Source: CAZPZR01 sp964591105 (GTDB taxonomy: Bacteria; Bacillota; Clostridia; Lachnospirales; Lachnospiraceae). Taken from it: a DNA stretch of 64,000 bases. The translations under genes were made by a program, and so were the position numbers. The stretch lies in the NCBI GenBank assembly GCA_964591105.1, contig CAZPZR010000002.1, forward strand, positions 15,227 to 79,226, read 5' to 3'. Under the pieces are notes generated by a model that made no database searches, had not been told where the DNA came from, and saw only the letters and a list, made by a program, of their open reading frames with translations. Of the stretch, positions 36,917 through 46,614 are shown piece after piece (positions within the stretch are counted from its first letter, which is position 1; every line of letters starts with the position of its first letter).

Positions 36917-38299
36917 ATGAGAAAACATTTGCATAAATTTGAGACAACAATGTGGATTGCAATCAAGGCAATTTTGTATCTCTCTTTACTACTTATATTC
37001 ATAAAAATCTTCGGAAGGGAAAGCATCGGACTTACGAGAATGTCTCGTACACTTGCAATTACAGTATCTACGTTTGGAATTGTAGGACTTCTTTTTTTGT
37101 CTGTATATGGCAGATATGACATTGGAAGAAGAAAAAGCAAACCGATTATTCATTCGTTATCATTGGCTGTGCTGTGTACGGATGTTATTTCTTATATACA
37201 GTTGATGATCATGAGAACAAACCGACCAGACCTTCGTCCATTCCAATTTGTGAATTTTGAAAGTTTTGGACGATTACTTGTTGTGATGGTATTGCAGATT
37301 TTAGTAATTATTGTATTTACGTATGGTGGGAATGGACTGTTTTTCAAAATTCATAAGCCGGAGAAATGCTGCATTATCACATCTTCACAGGAAAGTTTGG
37401 ATGAAATTGCAAAGGCAATTGGGAAATTTAAGAAGCAGTATAAAGTTCACAAAGTTTTATCTTATAGAAGTAATGAAATCAAACGCTGGGTAAGAAAATC
37501 AGATGCAGTTTTTGTATATAATGTTCCGGCGGAAGCACGAAGAGATATTATGAGATGGTGCTACAAATATAAGATAAATGTATATTTTAATCCAGAAATC
37601 GAAGATATCATGGAGTGGAACGCGAAGCAGTATGTGTTGGACGACATGTATTTGTTGAATAAGAATGTAAAATCACTTACGATGGAACAGAGAATCATGA
37701 AGCGAATGCTGGATATTGTTCTCTCCTGTGTGCTGGGTATTTTATCTGCGCCATTCTGGTTAGGTGGAATGCTGGCAGTTAAGCTTTATGATGGCGGTCC
37801 AGTGCTGTTTAAACAAGAACGAGCAACAATTAATGGGAAAGTGTTCTTGGTGTATAAACTTCGTACAATGAAGCAGAATGTGGAAAACTTTTCTGCGAAA
37901 GCAGATGATGATCGAATTACAAAGCCGGGAAAATTCCTGAGACGTACAAGAATTGATGAGCTTCCTCAGTTGTTGAATGTGTTGAAGGGTGATATGACAT
38001 TCGTAGGACCTCGACCAGAAATGTTGAAGAATGTGAATGCATATACAGAAGAATTGCCAGAATTCCAGTATCGTTTACGTATGAAAGCTGGATTGACAGG
38101 ATATGCGCAGATTGTTGGAAAATACAATACGACACCGAAGGACAAGTTGATCATGGATATGATGTATATCGAACAGTTCAGTGTTTTGAAAGATATACAG
38201 TTGATTTTCCAAACAGCGATTGTTCTGCTGAAAAAAGATAGTACAGAGGCATTTGGAAAAAGTGAAGAAGGAAAATTGAAGTTTCCAGATGATGTATAG
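36917..38299 (+). CDS. Polyprenyl-phosphate glycosyl-1-phosphate transferase, WcaJ/WbaP-like
   Basis: 460-residue membrane enzyme that starts a polymer by moving a sugar-1-phosphate from a UDP-sugar to undecaprenyl phosphate. Four N-terminal helices lie in about residues 10-150, then a cytoplasmic linker, then the catalytic domain (about 265-445). Its motifs are YKLRTMK, RRTRIDELPQLLNVLKGDM and FVGPRPE. ATG 36917 has GGAGG upstream; an open frame reaches 64 codons further but crosses the terminator. It opens the surface-polymer locus. The sugar is not predictable; no TagO/TagA pair is in view. Confidence 0.9.
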   Translation: MRKHLHKFETTMWIAIKAILYLSLLLIFIKIFGRESIGLTRMSRTLAITVSTFGIVGLLFLSVYGRYDIGRRKSKPIIHSLSLAVLCTDVISYIQLMIMRTNRPDLRPFQFVNFESFGRLLVVMVLQILVIIVFTYGGNGLFFKIHKPEKCCIITSSQESLDEIAKAIGKFKKQYKVHKVLSYRSNEIKRWVRKSDAVFVYNVPAEARRDIMRWCYKYKINVYFNPEIEDIMEWNAKQYVLDDMYLLNKNVKSLTMEQRIMKRMLDIVLSCVLGILSAPFWLGGMLAVKLYDGGPVLFKQERATINGKVFLVYKLRTMKQNVENFSAKADDDRITKPGKFLRRTRIDELPQLLNVLKGDMTFVGPRPEMLKNVNAYTEELPEFQYRLRMKAGLTGYAQIVGKYNTTPKDKLIMDMMYIEQFSVLKDIQLIFQTAIVLLKKDSTEAFGKSEEGKLKFPDDV

Positions 38300-38308
38300 A
38301 GAACAGTT

Positions 38309-38337
38309 TTGACAAATGATAGAAGAAGATGTATAAT
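38309..38337 (+). promoter_or_regulatory. Perfect-consensus SigA promoter of tagGH
   Basis: TTGACA (38309-38314) and TATAAT (38332-38337) are exactly 17 bases apart, a full match to the housekeeping consensus. Confidence 0.88.
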
Positions 38338-38381
38338 AGACTACTTGTAGAACAAGAGAAAAGAAGTTGGAGGAAAAAATC

Positions 38382-39185
38382 GTGTTTAAAAGTGCAAGGT
38401 ATGTGCTTCATGAAAATATTACAAATATTTATAGAACTATTTCGATTGCCCGATATGAACTGCTTGCAGATATGCGAGACAGTAAGTTGGGAATATTCTG
38501 GAACTTTGCAAATCCCGCAATTCAGATTTTCACATATTGGTTTTTGTTTGGATATGTGTTTAATCGAAAGGCAGTTGGCGACATCCCATATTTGATCTGG
38601 ATGCTTGGCGGTATGGTGGTATGGTTCTTTATGAGCCCATGTATTTCGGAAGGATGCAGTGCCATTCATGCGAAGATTGATGTAATCACCAGAATGAAGT
38701 TTCCAATCAGTATTTTGCCACTGACAGTTGTATTTAAAAAATTATTCAATCATTTTTGTATTTTATCGATTGTTATCATCATTTATGCTACACAGGGATT
38801 TTATCCTAGTGTTCATTGGTTAGGACTTATTTATTACATGTTCTGTGCAGTTCTGTTTGCATTTGCATTATCAATGACAACCTCTGTGCTGAATATGCTG
38901 GCAAGAGATACGAAGAAGTTGATTACTTCTTGTATGAGATTATTACTGTATTTGACACCTGTACTTTGGGATGTATCCAGACTTCCAGGATGGATGCAGA
39001 CGGTTGTGAGCTGTAATCCAATGTATTATGTTGTACAAGGTTATCGAGACTGCTTTTTCTATCATCGTGGTTTTGGTGCGTATAGCTGGTCCATGGCATG
39101 GTATTGGGGAATTACTCTTTTATTGTTCTTCTGGGGAAGCTATATGATGTGTAAGTTTAGAACGAAATTTATCGATATGATTTAA
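38382..39185 (+). CDS. Polymer ABC exporter, permease TagG-like
   Basis: 267-residue ABC-2 type permease with six helices (first near residues 48-66) that moves lipid-linked teichoic acid or O-antigen-like polymer across the membrane. Start is GTG 38382, eight bases after GGAGG; the frame also opens at TTG 38367 but that overlaps the binding site. Its ATPase follows 15 bases later. The promoter is of perfect consensus. Confidence 0.9.
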   Translation: MFKSARYVLHENITNIYRTISIARYELLADMRDSKLGIFWNFANPAIQIFTYWFLFGYVFNRKAVGDIPYLIWMLGGMVVWFFMSPCISEGCSAIHAKIDVITRMKFPISILPLTVVFKKLFNHFCILSIVIIIYATQGFYPSVHWLGLIYYMFCAVLFAFALSMTTSVLNMLARDTKKLITSCMRLLLYLTPVLWDVSRLPGWMQTVVSCNPMYYVVQGYRDCFFYHRGFGAYSWSMAWYWGITLLLFFWGSYMMCKFRTKFIDMI

Positions 39186-39200
39186 AGATAAGAGGTCAAA

Positions 39201-40022
39201 ATGGACGAAAATAAGATTGCAATAGAATTAAAAAATGTTTCGAAGATTTATAAATTAAAGAGAAAAGACAAAAATGTTTCCAAAAATGACAAACTGCAAT
39301 ACTTTTATGCCTTAAAAGATATTTCTCTTTGCATTGAAAAAGGAAGCGTTGTAGGAATTCTTGGAACGAATGGTTCAGGAAAGTCAACGATGTCTATGCT
39401 CTTAGCGGGAATTTCATCTCCAGACGAGGGAGAAGTGATTGTAAATGGTGAACAGGCGCTGATCGCAATCAATACTGGCTTGAACAAGCAGTTGACAGGT
39501 CTGGAAAATATTGAATTAAAAGGTGCATTGCTTGGTCTTTCAAAGAAACGTATCAAGGAATTGACAGAAGATGTAATTGCATTTGCGGAAATCGGTGATT
39601 TCTTATATCAGCCTGTAAAGAAATATTCAAGTGGTATGAAATCAAGACTTGGATTCTCCATCAACCTTTGCCTTTCACCGGATATTATCATTGTCGATGA
39701 GGCTTTGTCCGTAGGAGATAGAGCATTTGCGCGCAAGTGTATGAATTATATGACACAGTTGAAAGAGTCAGGAAAGACAATTATCTTTATTTCACATTCT
39801 CTTCCACAGGTGCAGAACTTCTGTGACCAGGCATTGTGGTTAGAAGGTGGACAGCTTCGAGAGTATGGAGATATTGATACGGTGTCCGAACATTATGCAG
39901 AGTATGTAGAAACGTTAAATGGAATGACACCAGCAGAGAAGAAGAAAGAAACAGAAGAAAAATTCCAACGAAGAATTTTAAAGAATAAAAAAGTGACATT
40001 ATTTGATAGATTATTCAGATAA
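39201..40022 (+). CDS. Polymer ABC exporter, ATPase TagH-like
   Basis: 273-residue ATPase. Walker A GTNGSGKST lies near residues 54-62. The signature is the shortened form KYSSGMKSRLGFSINL (near 144-159), typical of the TagH/Wzt export class rather than the standard LSGGQ. Walker B IIIVDEAL and FISHSL follow. With the TagG-like permease it exports the wall polymer. It has no large C-terminal substrate-recognition domain as in some Wzt proteins. Confidence 0.92.
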   Translation: MDENKIAIELKNVSKIYKLKRKDKNVSKNDKLQYFYALKDISLCIEKGSVVGILGTNGSGKSTMSMLLAGISSPDEGEVIVNGEQALIAINTGLNKQLTGLENIELKGALLGLSKKRIKELTEDVIAFAEIGDFLYQPVKKYSSGMKSRLGFSINLCLSPDIIIVDEALSVGDRAFARKCMNYMTQLKESGKTIIFISHSLPQVQNFCDQALWLEGGQLREYGDIDTVSEHYAEYVETLNGMTPAEKKKETEEKFQRRILKNKKVTLFDRLFR

Positions 40023-40027
40023 GTGAG

Positions 40028-40070
40028 AGAGCGTCAAGTGGCAGAGAACAGTTCATTTGGCGCTTTCTTG
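40028..40070 (+). terminator. Terminator after tagGH
   Basis: An 11-bp stem with G-U pairs (40030-40040 with 40054-40064) is followed by a short T-rich run. Confidence 0.65.
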
Positions 40071-40075
40071 TGTGT

Positions 40076-40104
40076 TTGACTTTTCATATAGTGTAAGATA
40101 TAAT
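40076..40104 (+). promoter_or_regulatory. Promoter of the ATP-grasp genes
   Basis: TTGACT (40076-40081) and TATAAT (40099-40104) are 17 bases apart; the start codon follows AAGGAG at 40135-40140. Confidence 0.8.
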
Positions 40105-40146
40105 AAAAGTTGGCTTAGTATGTAATTTTGAATAAAGGAGATAGTG

Positions 40147-42600
40147 GTGAATAGTTTAAAACCATTCATAATAGTCCTTTCTAGAAACTATTCAACAGGA
40201 CTTGGCGTGATTCGCTCCTTGGGAGCAGCAGGTTATACTGTAGACCTGATTGCCAGTGTGAAGAAAAAGGGAAGTTCTATTATTGCATCTAGTAGTAAAT
40301 ATGTGAGGAATGCCGTTGAGGTTCTTTCACCGGAGATTCAGACAGATTCCGGCGAAGGAATTATGAAAGCGCTGATGGAGTATCCTCAAAAATATAAAGA
40401 AAAGATGATTTTGTTTCCAGCAGATGATTTTACTGCATCTGTGATTGATAAAAACCAGGAAGAATTAAAACAATACTTTTTGATGCCTGGAATTCAAGGT
40501 ACTGACAGTCAGTCACTTCTGGAAAGTATGAACAAGATGGTACAGATGGAAGCGGCACGAAACGCTGGATTTCTCACACCGATGGAATGGAGCATTTCTT
40601 TAAGAGGTGATGTGGAGATTCCAGAGACGATGGTCTATCCTTGCTTTGTAAAACCGATACAAAGTGTGCTTGGCCATAAGTCCGAGATGGCAGTTTGTGA
40701 GAGCGCAGAAGAACTGGAACAGCATCTTGTGAAATTACAAAAGAATTTGAGGGACAGAGATGTTCTTGTGCAAGAGTATTTGCACATAGATAAAGAATAT
40801 GATTTATCAGGAGTGTGCTTAAAAGATGAAGTCATCATTCCTGGAGTCATAGAAAAGACACGAGTGGCACAGCATGAATTAGGGGTTACCATGTGCGGGA
40901 AGATGCTTCCAATGGAAAGATTAGATGAAGTGAGAGAAAAACTAGTTACACTTCTGCGTAGATTTTCTTACATTGGAATGTTTGATTTGGAATTGAATCT
41001 TTGTGGAGACAAGATTTATTTCAATGAGATTAATTTCCGCTGCGGAGGACCTAATTTCTTTTATTATCTAAACGGGGTGAATTTACCAGAGATTCTGGTG
41101 AAAGAACTGTTGGGAGAAAAGGCTGACGGCCAAAAGATAGAGATGTTTGGAAAAACATTTGTATATGAGAAAGTTGCCTGGGAAGATTACATTCATGGCT
41201 ATATGAGCAAAAGAGAATTACAGGCATGTCTGCAGGAAGCAGATTTTGGCTTATTGGTTCAGAAGAATGACCCGGCACCAGGAAAACATTTTGAAAAAAG
41301 AATTCGTCTGAGCATGGTGAAACAGCGAATGAAAAAACAGATGACGAAGGCTGCAAAAGAGAGGCAAGTGGATGCTCGTCCTCAAGTACTCGTAGCTGGA
41401 AGAAATTATGGAAATATATTGTCTATGACAAGGGCGTTTGGTAAAGCAGGCTATGATGTTGGTGTTCTAAAAGTTTTCAAAAAGAAGCCAAATCGACTCA
41501 ATTTATTGAACGGACTGAAGCCGGATGCATACAGTAAGTATGTGAAGGACTACTGCGAATGTATTGTCAATGATGAGATGGAAAAAGTAGTGAAAGCATT
41601 ACTTGCTATGAAAACTGACGAGAAGACATTACTTGTACCAGTAGACGACTATGTGGCATATGTTGTGGATCAGTATGCGGATGAATTGAAAGAGAAGTAT
41701 GTACTTCCGGGAATCTGTGGAAAGCAGTCTGCAATTGTTCAATTGATGGACAAGTGTGAACAAAAGAGATTGGCAGCTGACTTTGGAGTGCCATTATTGC
41801 AGAGTGTAAGAGTGCAGTCTGAAAATGGAGAATTTCAGATACCGGAGCAGGTGGAATATCCATGTTTCATAAAGCCAAATGTCAGTATGAAGAGTACAAA
41901 GGCTCAGATGGCAAAGTGCGACAATCGAGAAACGTTGGAGCAGCTCCTTTGTAAATATGCGAAGCAGGGAGATTTCGATCTTTTGATCGAAAAGTATGTG
42001 GAGATAAAAACAGAATATTCTGTTCTAGGTATTAGTACGCCGGAAGCAACGGTTGCGCCGGGTGTTTTTCAGGTAGTGAGTGGAGGACACAGAGAGCGTA
42101 AAGGCGTTGCGGTGTCTGGAAAAGTGGTTCATGAGGAACGCATGCAGCCGGTGATACAAAAATGTGTAGAATTTATAGCGTCGCTAGAGTATACAGGATT
42201 GTTTGATGTGGACTTGCTGGAAACGATGGATGGAGAACTCTATTTTGTAGAATTAAATTTTCGAGCGGGAGCATCCATTCATGCATTTACCGAAAGTGGA
42301 CTGAATCTCCCAGGGATGTGGGCGGACTCTATGTTGAAACAGCACCCAATTGACAGCGAATGTAAAGTAGAACAGGTAGGGAAGACATTTGTCAGTGAAA
42401 AAGTACTCTTGGAGGAATACGTGAGAAATGACGTTTCACTTCGTCAGATGAAGACCTATTTGAAATGTGCGGATATTACATTTATCCAAGATGAAAATGA
42501 TACAAAACCATATAAACATTTCCGAAAGTATTATATGATTGCAGGGGTGATGAAACTTCCATATTGGATGCGAGACCATAAAAAGGCGAAGAATATATAG
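40147..42600 (+). CDS. Double ATP-grasp protein 1
   Basis: 817-residue protein made of two related halves, each with a pre-ATP-grasp domain and an ATP-grasp domain. The first half (about 1-400) begins FIIVLSRNYSTGLGVIRSLG; the second (about 412-810) begins PQVLVAGRNYGNILSMTRAFG. Each half has a VYPCFVKP or EYPCFIKP lysine motif and an FNEINFR or FVELNFR metal-binding motif. Such enzymes join a carboxylate to an amine or similar nucleophile using ATP. GTG 40147 is chosen (AAGGAG six bases upstream) over GTG 40144. Placed between polymer export and polymerase genes, it may modify the polymer or its precursor. Confidence 0.85.
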   Translation: MNSLKPFIIVLSRNYSTGLGVIRSLGAAGYTVDLIASVKKKGSSIIASSSKYVRNAVEVLSPEIQTDSGEGIMKALMEYPQKYKEKMILFPADDFTASVIDKNQEELKQYFLMPGIQGTDSQSLLESMNKMVQMEAARNAGFLTPMEWSISLRGDVEIPETMVYPCFVKPIQSVLGHKSEMAVCESAEELEQHLVKLQKNLRDRDVLVQEYLHIDKEYDLSGVCLKDEVIIPGVIEKTRVAQHELGVTMCGKMLPMERLDEVREKLVTLLRRFSYIGMFDLELNLCGDKIYFNEINFRCGGPNFFYYLNGVNLPEILVKELLGEKADGQKIEMFGKTFVYEKVAWEDYIHGYMSKRELQACLQEADFGLLVQKNDPAPGKHFEKRIRLSMVKQRMKKQMTKAAKERQVDARPQVLVAGRNYGNILSMTRAFGKAGYDVGVLKVFKKKPNRLNLLNGLKPDAYSKYVKDYCECIVNDEMEKVVKALLAMKTDEKTLLVPVDDYVAYVVDQYADELKEKYVLPGICGKQSAIVQLMDKCEQKRLAADFGVPLLQSVRVQSENGEFQIPEQVEYPCFIKPNVSMKSTKAQMAKCDNRETLEQLLCKYAKQGDFDLLIEKYVEIKTEYSVLGISTPEATVAPGVFQVVSGGHRERKGVAVSGKVVHEERMQPVIQKCVEFIASLEYTGLFDVDLLETMDGELYFVELNFRAGASIHAFTESGLNLPGMWADSMLKQHPIDSECKVEQVGKTFVSEKVLLEEYVRNDVSLRQMKTYLKCADITFIQDENDTKPYKHFRKYYMIAGVMKLPYWMRDHKKAKNI

Positions 42601-42616
42601 AGGGGAAGTATGTTAT

Positions 42617-44020
42617 ATGTTCGAAAATCAGAATAAAAATCAGAATAAAAAGACAGGAGCGCGGGAAAAGCACATTCAAAATGTGATGGCGCAGACTGGA
42701 TGGAGCCGTGAATATACGGTAGAACAGATAAAGGATGCGCGAAAGCGATTGAATATCACGTATAAAGATTACAACATATGTAAGATGTACGAGATTCCTG
42801 TTGAAGAGCAAGAGGCAGAATACCAAAAGGTTCTGGATCGCAGAGCAAAAAGAAAACAGAAGCGAGAGAAAGCAATCGCATCCATCATGGAAAAATCCGG
42901 ATGGAGTCGCGAGGAGACGATTGAACAAGTAGAAGATGCGAAGAAACGTTTTGGAGTTACATATGTGGATTACAACAAATATAATCTCCATAACGTTGCG
43001 AAGGAAGAACAAGAAAGCAAATACGCAAAAAGACTGGAAAAGAAAAAAGAAAAAGATGAAGTTCTGGCATCTGTGATGGAAAAAACCGGTTGGGAGCGCA
43101 GTAAGGCAAAAAAAGAAATTGAGAATGCTTCTCGAAGAACTGGCTGTGTATGGAAAGAATATTTGCTGTATAGATTTTACGAGCTGACAGAGGAAGAACA
43201 AGAGAAAGTATTCTTGATGGATCTTTCGCAAAAGCTTGGAAATAAATATGATGTAGATCAAGAATTTCGATCAATGCTTCGCAACAAAGAAAAGACAAAT
43301 ATTTACTTTAGCGAATATATGAAAAGACCATGGTGTGTAAATAATAAGATTAGATTTTTTGAATTTTTCAAGAAATTTTCAAAAAGCCAGCGAATTATTT
43401 ACAAACCAATCAAAGGAAACTGCGGAAGAGGTGTGGAAGCCTTTGAAGTTAGCTTTTTCAAAATGTGGACCCTATACCATAGATTGAAAAAATACCCGGA
43501 AGGGGTTGTGGAAGAATACGTTGTACAGCATCCAGATGTGAGTGCAATCTCACCGTATGCAGTAAATACGATGCGTATCGTAACAATGTCATCAAATTCT
43601 TTTGCAGTTACAGATTCTGGAGAGAAAATGGATGTTGCTTATGTTGCACTGAGAATTGGTGGTGCAGATGCCGTTGTAGATAATTTCCACAGTGGCGGTA
43701 TGGTTGCTGGTGTAGATAAGAATACAGGCGAAGTTGTTACGGATGCCGTTGATATGGAAGGCCATGTCTACAAAATCCATCCGGCAACAGAGAAAATGAT
43801 TCGTGGATTTAAAGTTCCATTTTTCCAGGAATCATTGTCTATGGTTACAGAAGCAATAGAAAAAAATCAAATTGAAGGATACTTGGGATGGGACATTGCA
43901 ATTACGGAAAACGGTCCAGTACTGATTGAAGTAAACACAATGCCTGCAGTTGCACTTTTGTCAGCACCATATGTGCCTGAGAAAAAGGGAATGAAGGATC
44001 TCATGGAAAAATACTTGTAA
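42617..44020 (+). CDS. Sugar-transfer-associated ATP-grasp protein with triple N-terminal repeat
   Basis: 467-residue protein. The N-terminal 205 residues contain three helical repeats of about 62 residues, each centred on GW followed by S/E-R and then an Asp/Glu-Tyr pair and EEQE (repeats at about 19-82, 83-144, 145-207). The rest (about 225-460) resembles the ATP-grasp family found with sugar-transfer genes: RIIYKPIKGNCGRGVE, VVEEYVVQHP, NTMRIVTM, and the metal site LGWDIAITENGPVLIEVN. It lies between two double ATP-grasp genes, 16 and 20 bases apart, so all three are one unit. Likely an amide or ester ligase; substrates unknown. Confidence 0.8.
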   Translation: MFENQNKNQNKKTGAREKHIQNVMAQTGWSREYTVEQIKDARKRLNITYKDYNICKMYEIPVEEQEAEYQKVLDRRAKRKQKREKAIASIMEKSGWSREETIEQVEDAKKRFGVTYVDYNKYNLHNVAKEEQESKYAKRLEKKKEKDEVLASVMEKTGWERSKAKKEIENASRRTGCVWKEYLLYRFYELTEEEQEKVFLMDLSQKLGNKYDVDQEFRSMLRNKEKTNIYFSEYMKRPWCVNNKIRFFEFFKKFSKSQRIIYKPIKGNCGRGVEAFEVSFFKMWTLYHRLKKYPEGVVEEYVVQHPDVSAISPYAVNTMRIVTMSSNSFAVTDSGEKMDVAYVALRIGGADAVVDNFHSGGMVAGVDKNTGEVVTDAVDMEGHVYKIHPATEKMIRGFKVPFFQESLSMVTEAIEKNQIEGYLGWDIAITENGPVLIEVNTMPAVALLSAPYVPEKKGMKDLMEKYL

Positions 44021-44040
44021 TTAGAGAAGGAAAGTAAGAT

Positions 44041-46596
44041 ATGGAGAGATTAGAAAAACCATTAGTTGTTGTATTATCAAGAGTCTATTCTACTGGATTA
44101 AGTGTAATCCGCTCATTAGGCGCAGCTGGTTATACGGTAGATTTGGTAGCAAGTGCTTATAGAACGGGTACATCAGAGATTGCAGCTAGTAGTAAATACG
44201 TGCGTCAGTCTGTGGAAGTTGTGTCTAAGAAAGTTAAAGATGGAGATGACACAGAGTTACTGGATGAATTGATGAAATACGCTGGAAAGTATGAACAGAA
44301 ACCAGTGCTTTTCCCAACAGATGATTACACAACATCTATCATGGATTTGAATCGAGAAGTGTTAAAAGAACATTTCATTATGCCTACAATTGTTGGTGGA
44401 GGAAATGGATGTCTGACGGAGCGCATGGACAAAACTGTACAGGGAGAGATGGCGAAAAAGGCAGGTCTCCTGACTCCGAAGGAATGGATTTTCTCATTGG
44501 AAGAAGAGATTGTAATTCCAGAAGATATGGTATATCCATGCTTCTGCAAACCAATTGAAAGTGTTACTGGATACAAAAGAGAAATGAAGATGTGCAGCGA
44601 TGAGATGGAACTGAAAAGCCATTTGAACCGTTTGCGTCGAATTTTTGAAAAACGTTCCATCTTAGTTCAGGAATTCTTGGAAATTGATAATGAAATTGAT
44701 ATTTCCGGTGTTTGTCTGGATCAGGAGATCATTATTCCTGCAATCATTAAGAAAACAAATGTTGCACAGTATGAGAAGGGTGTAACACTTGCCGGAAAAG
44801 TAGTACCATTTGATGAAATTAGCGAAATCAAAGAGAACATTATCCGTATGTTGAAAGATTTCCACTATGTGGGAATGTTCGATATGGAGTTGAATATCGT
44901 TGGAGATAAGATTTATTTCAACGAAGTGAACCTTAGAAGTGGTGGACCAAACTATTCTTACTTTATGAGTGGTGTGAACTTACCAGCATTATACGTAAAA
45001 GAAGCGTTGGGAGAGAGACATACACCAGAAGAGGAAGTTGTTAAGAGCATCGGTAAGTCATTTATTTATGAAAAAGTAGCCTGGGAAGATTACATGAATG
45101 GATTCATGACAAAACAGGAACTGAATCAAAGTATTGCGGATGCAGACATTACATTGTTGTGCAGTGACGATGACCCAGAACCAGGTCGCATCTTCCAGAA
45201 AAAGATGACGAAGGTTGCTACAAGAAAGAAACTGAGAAAAACAAAGAAAACATTAAAGAGAAAAATGGCTCCAGTTCCAAGAAAAGTGAAACATTGGGTT
45301 GTTGGATATCCACAGAGCCGAAAGAAGAATCAGCGAGACGCCAATGCAGAGAAACCACGTATCCTTGTAGCAGGGCGTAACTATTGCTCCAACTTATGTA
45401 TGGCCAGATCTTTGGGAGAAGCAGGATATGAAGTAGAAGTCTTGAGAATTTTCCAGGTAAGACCAAAACGTAAAAATGTCATGAAGCTGATGAAACCAGA
45501 TGCATACAGCAAGTATGTAAAGGCATTCTATATTTGTGTATCACGTAGACGAAGCAGACGAATTGTTAATAGATTGAAGCAGATTGCAGATCCAGATAAC
45601 AAGATGCTTTTGATTCCGGCAGATGACCTGGTAGCGAATATTGTGGATGACTATTTAGAAGAATTACAGGATTACTATTTACTTCCAAATATTGATAATA
45701 AGGCTGGAGCAATCAACCGATTGATGAGCAAGGAAGTTCAGAAAGAACTTGCGGCGGCAGCAGGGCTTCCAGTTGTGAACAGCTGTGTGATTCGTACAAA
45801 ACAGGGTGAATTTGAAATTCCGGACAGCGTATCTTATCCATGCTTTATGAAGCCAAATATTAGTAAGAACAGTTCCAAGAGCCGTATGAGAAAATGTGAT
45901 TCCAGAGAAGAACTGGAAGCAGCACTGACTGAATTTTCACAGAAGAAAGATATCGAAATGTTGATTGAAGATTATGTGGAAATTGAAAAAGAATATTCAA
46001 TCTTAGGTGTGAGCACAAGAGAAGGTGTTGTTGGACCTGGTTATTTTGGTGCTGAAGAAGGTGGACATGCAGAACGTAGAGGTGTAGCGTTAATCGGTAA
46101 GATTCTTCCATGTTCAGAAGAGCAGAAGTTGATTGATGATATCTTGAAGTTTATCGCAACATTGAACTTCGAAGGTCTTTATGATGTCGATTTGATTCAG
46201 ACAAAAGATGGGAAAATGTATTTCGTAGAATTGAACATGCGATTTGGAGCTTCTGGTTATGCAGTTACACAGTGTGGCGTGAACCTGCCAGCAATGTTTG
46301 CAGATTACATGATCTTCCACAAACCGATTGATTTGAACTGTAAAGTAAAAGAAACAGGAAAGACATTTATCAGTGAAAAAGTTATGCTGGATGAATATAT
46401 TAAGAGTTTCATAACTTGGTCTGAGTTGAAGGAAAAGATGAACACAGTTGATATTCACTTCATCAAAAATGAAGAGGATATGAAACCATATCAGCACTTT
46501 AAGAAATTCTACTCAGTAGCGAAAGTTATGCGTAATGCATACAAGATTCAGGAAGCACGTGCACTGAAAAACAGTGAAGAAGAACTGGGAAGCTAA
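44041..46596 (+). CDS. Double ATP-grasp protein 2, paralogue of the first
   Basis: 851-residue protein with the same two-half design as the first double ATP-grasp protein, and clearly paralogous: the first half begins LVVVLSRVYSTGLSVIRSLG. Between the halves (about residues 392-445) is a basic linker rich in Lys and Arg. Lysine motifs MVYPCFCKP and SYPCFMKP and metal motifs FNEVNLRSGG and FVELNMRFG are intact in both halves. Being an old internal duplication followed by gene duplication, the two proteins may have different substrates. It is followed 18 bases later by a CDP-glycerol-type transferase. Confidence 0.85.
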   Translation: MERLEKPLVVVLSRVYSTGLSVIRSLGAAGYTVDLVASAYRTGTSEIAASSKYVRQSVEVVSKKVKDGDDTELLDELMKYAGKYEQKPVLFPTDDYTTSIMDLNREVLKEHFIMPTIVGGGNGCLTERMDKTVQGEMAKKAGLLTPKEWIFSLEEEIVIPEDMVYPCFCKPIESVTGYKREMKMCSDEMELKSHLNRLRRIFEKRSILVQEFLEIDNEIDISGVCLDQEIIIPAIIKKTNVAQYEKGVTLAGKVVPFDEISEIKENIIRMLKDFHYVGMFDMELNIVGDKIYFNEVNLRSGGPNYSYFMSGVNLPALYVKEALGERHTPEEEVVKSIGKSFIYEKVAWEDYMNGFMTKQELNQSIADADITLLCSDDDPEPGRIFQKKMTKVATRKKLRKTKKTLKRKMAPVPRKVKHWVVGYPQSRKKNQRDANAEKPRILVAGRNYCSNLCMARSLGEAGYEVEVLRIFQVRPKRKNVMKLMKPDAYSKYVKAFYICVSRRRSRRIVNRLKQIADPDNKMLLIPADDLVANIVDDYLEELQDYYLLPNIDNKAGAINRLMSKEVQKELAAAAGLPVVNSCVIRTKQGEFEIPDSVSYPCFMKPNISKNSSKSRMRKCDSREELEAALTEFSQKKDIEMLIEDYVEIEKEYSILGVSTREGVVGPGYFGAEEGGHAERRGVALIGKILPCSEEQKLIDDILKFIATLNFEGLYDVDLIQTKDGKMYFVELNMRFGASGYAVTQCGVNLPAMFADYMIFHKPIDLNCKVKETGKTFISEKVMLDEYIKSFITWSELKEKMNTVDIHFIKNEEDMKPYQHFKKFYSVAKVMRNAYKIQEARALKNSEEELGS

Positions 46597-46614
46597 GAGT
46601 AGACGGGAACGAGT

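Noticed and set aside
42482..43261. 259-residue minus-strand open frame rich in Phe and Leu
   Set aside because: It is the mirror of Lys- and Glu-rich coding sequence of the ATP-grasp genes.
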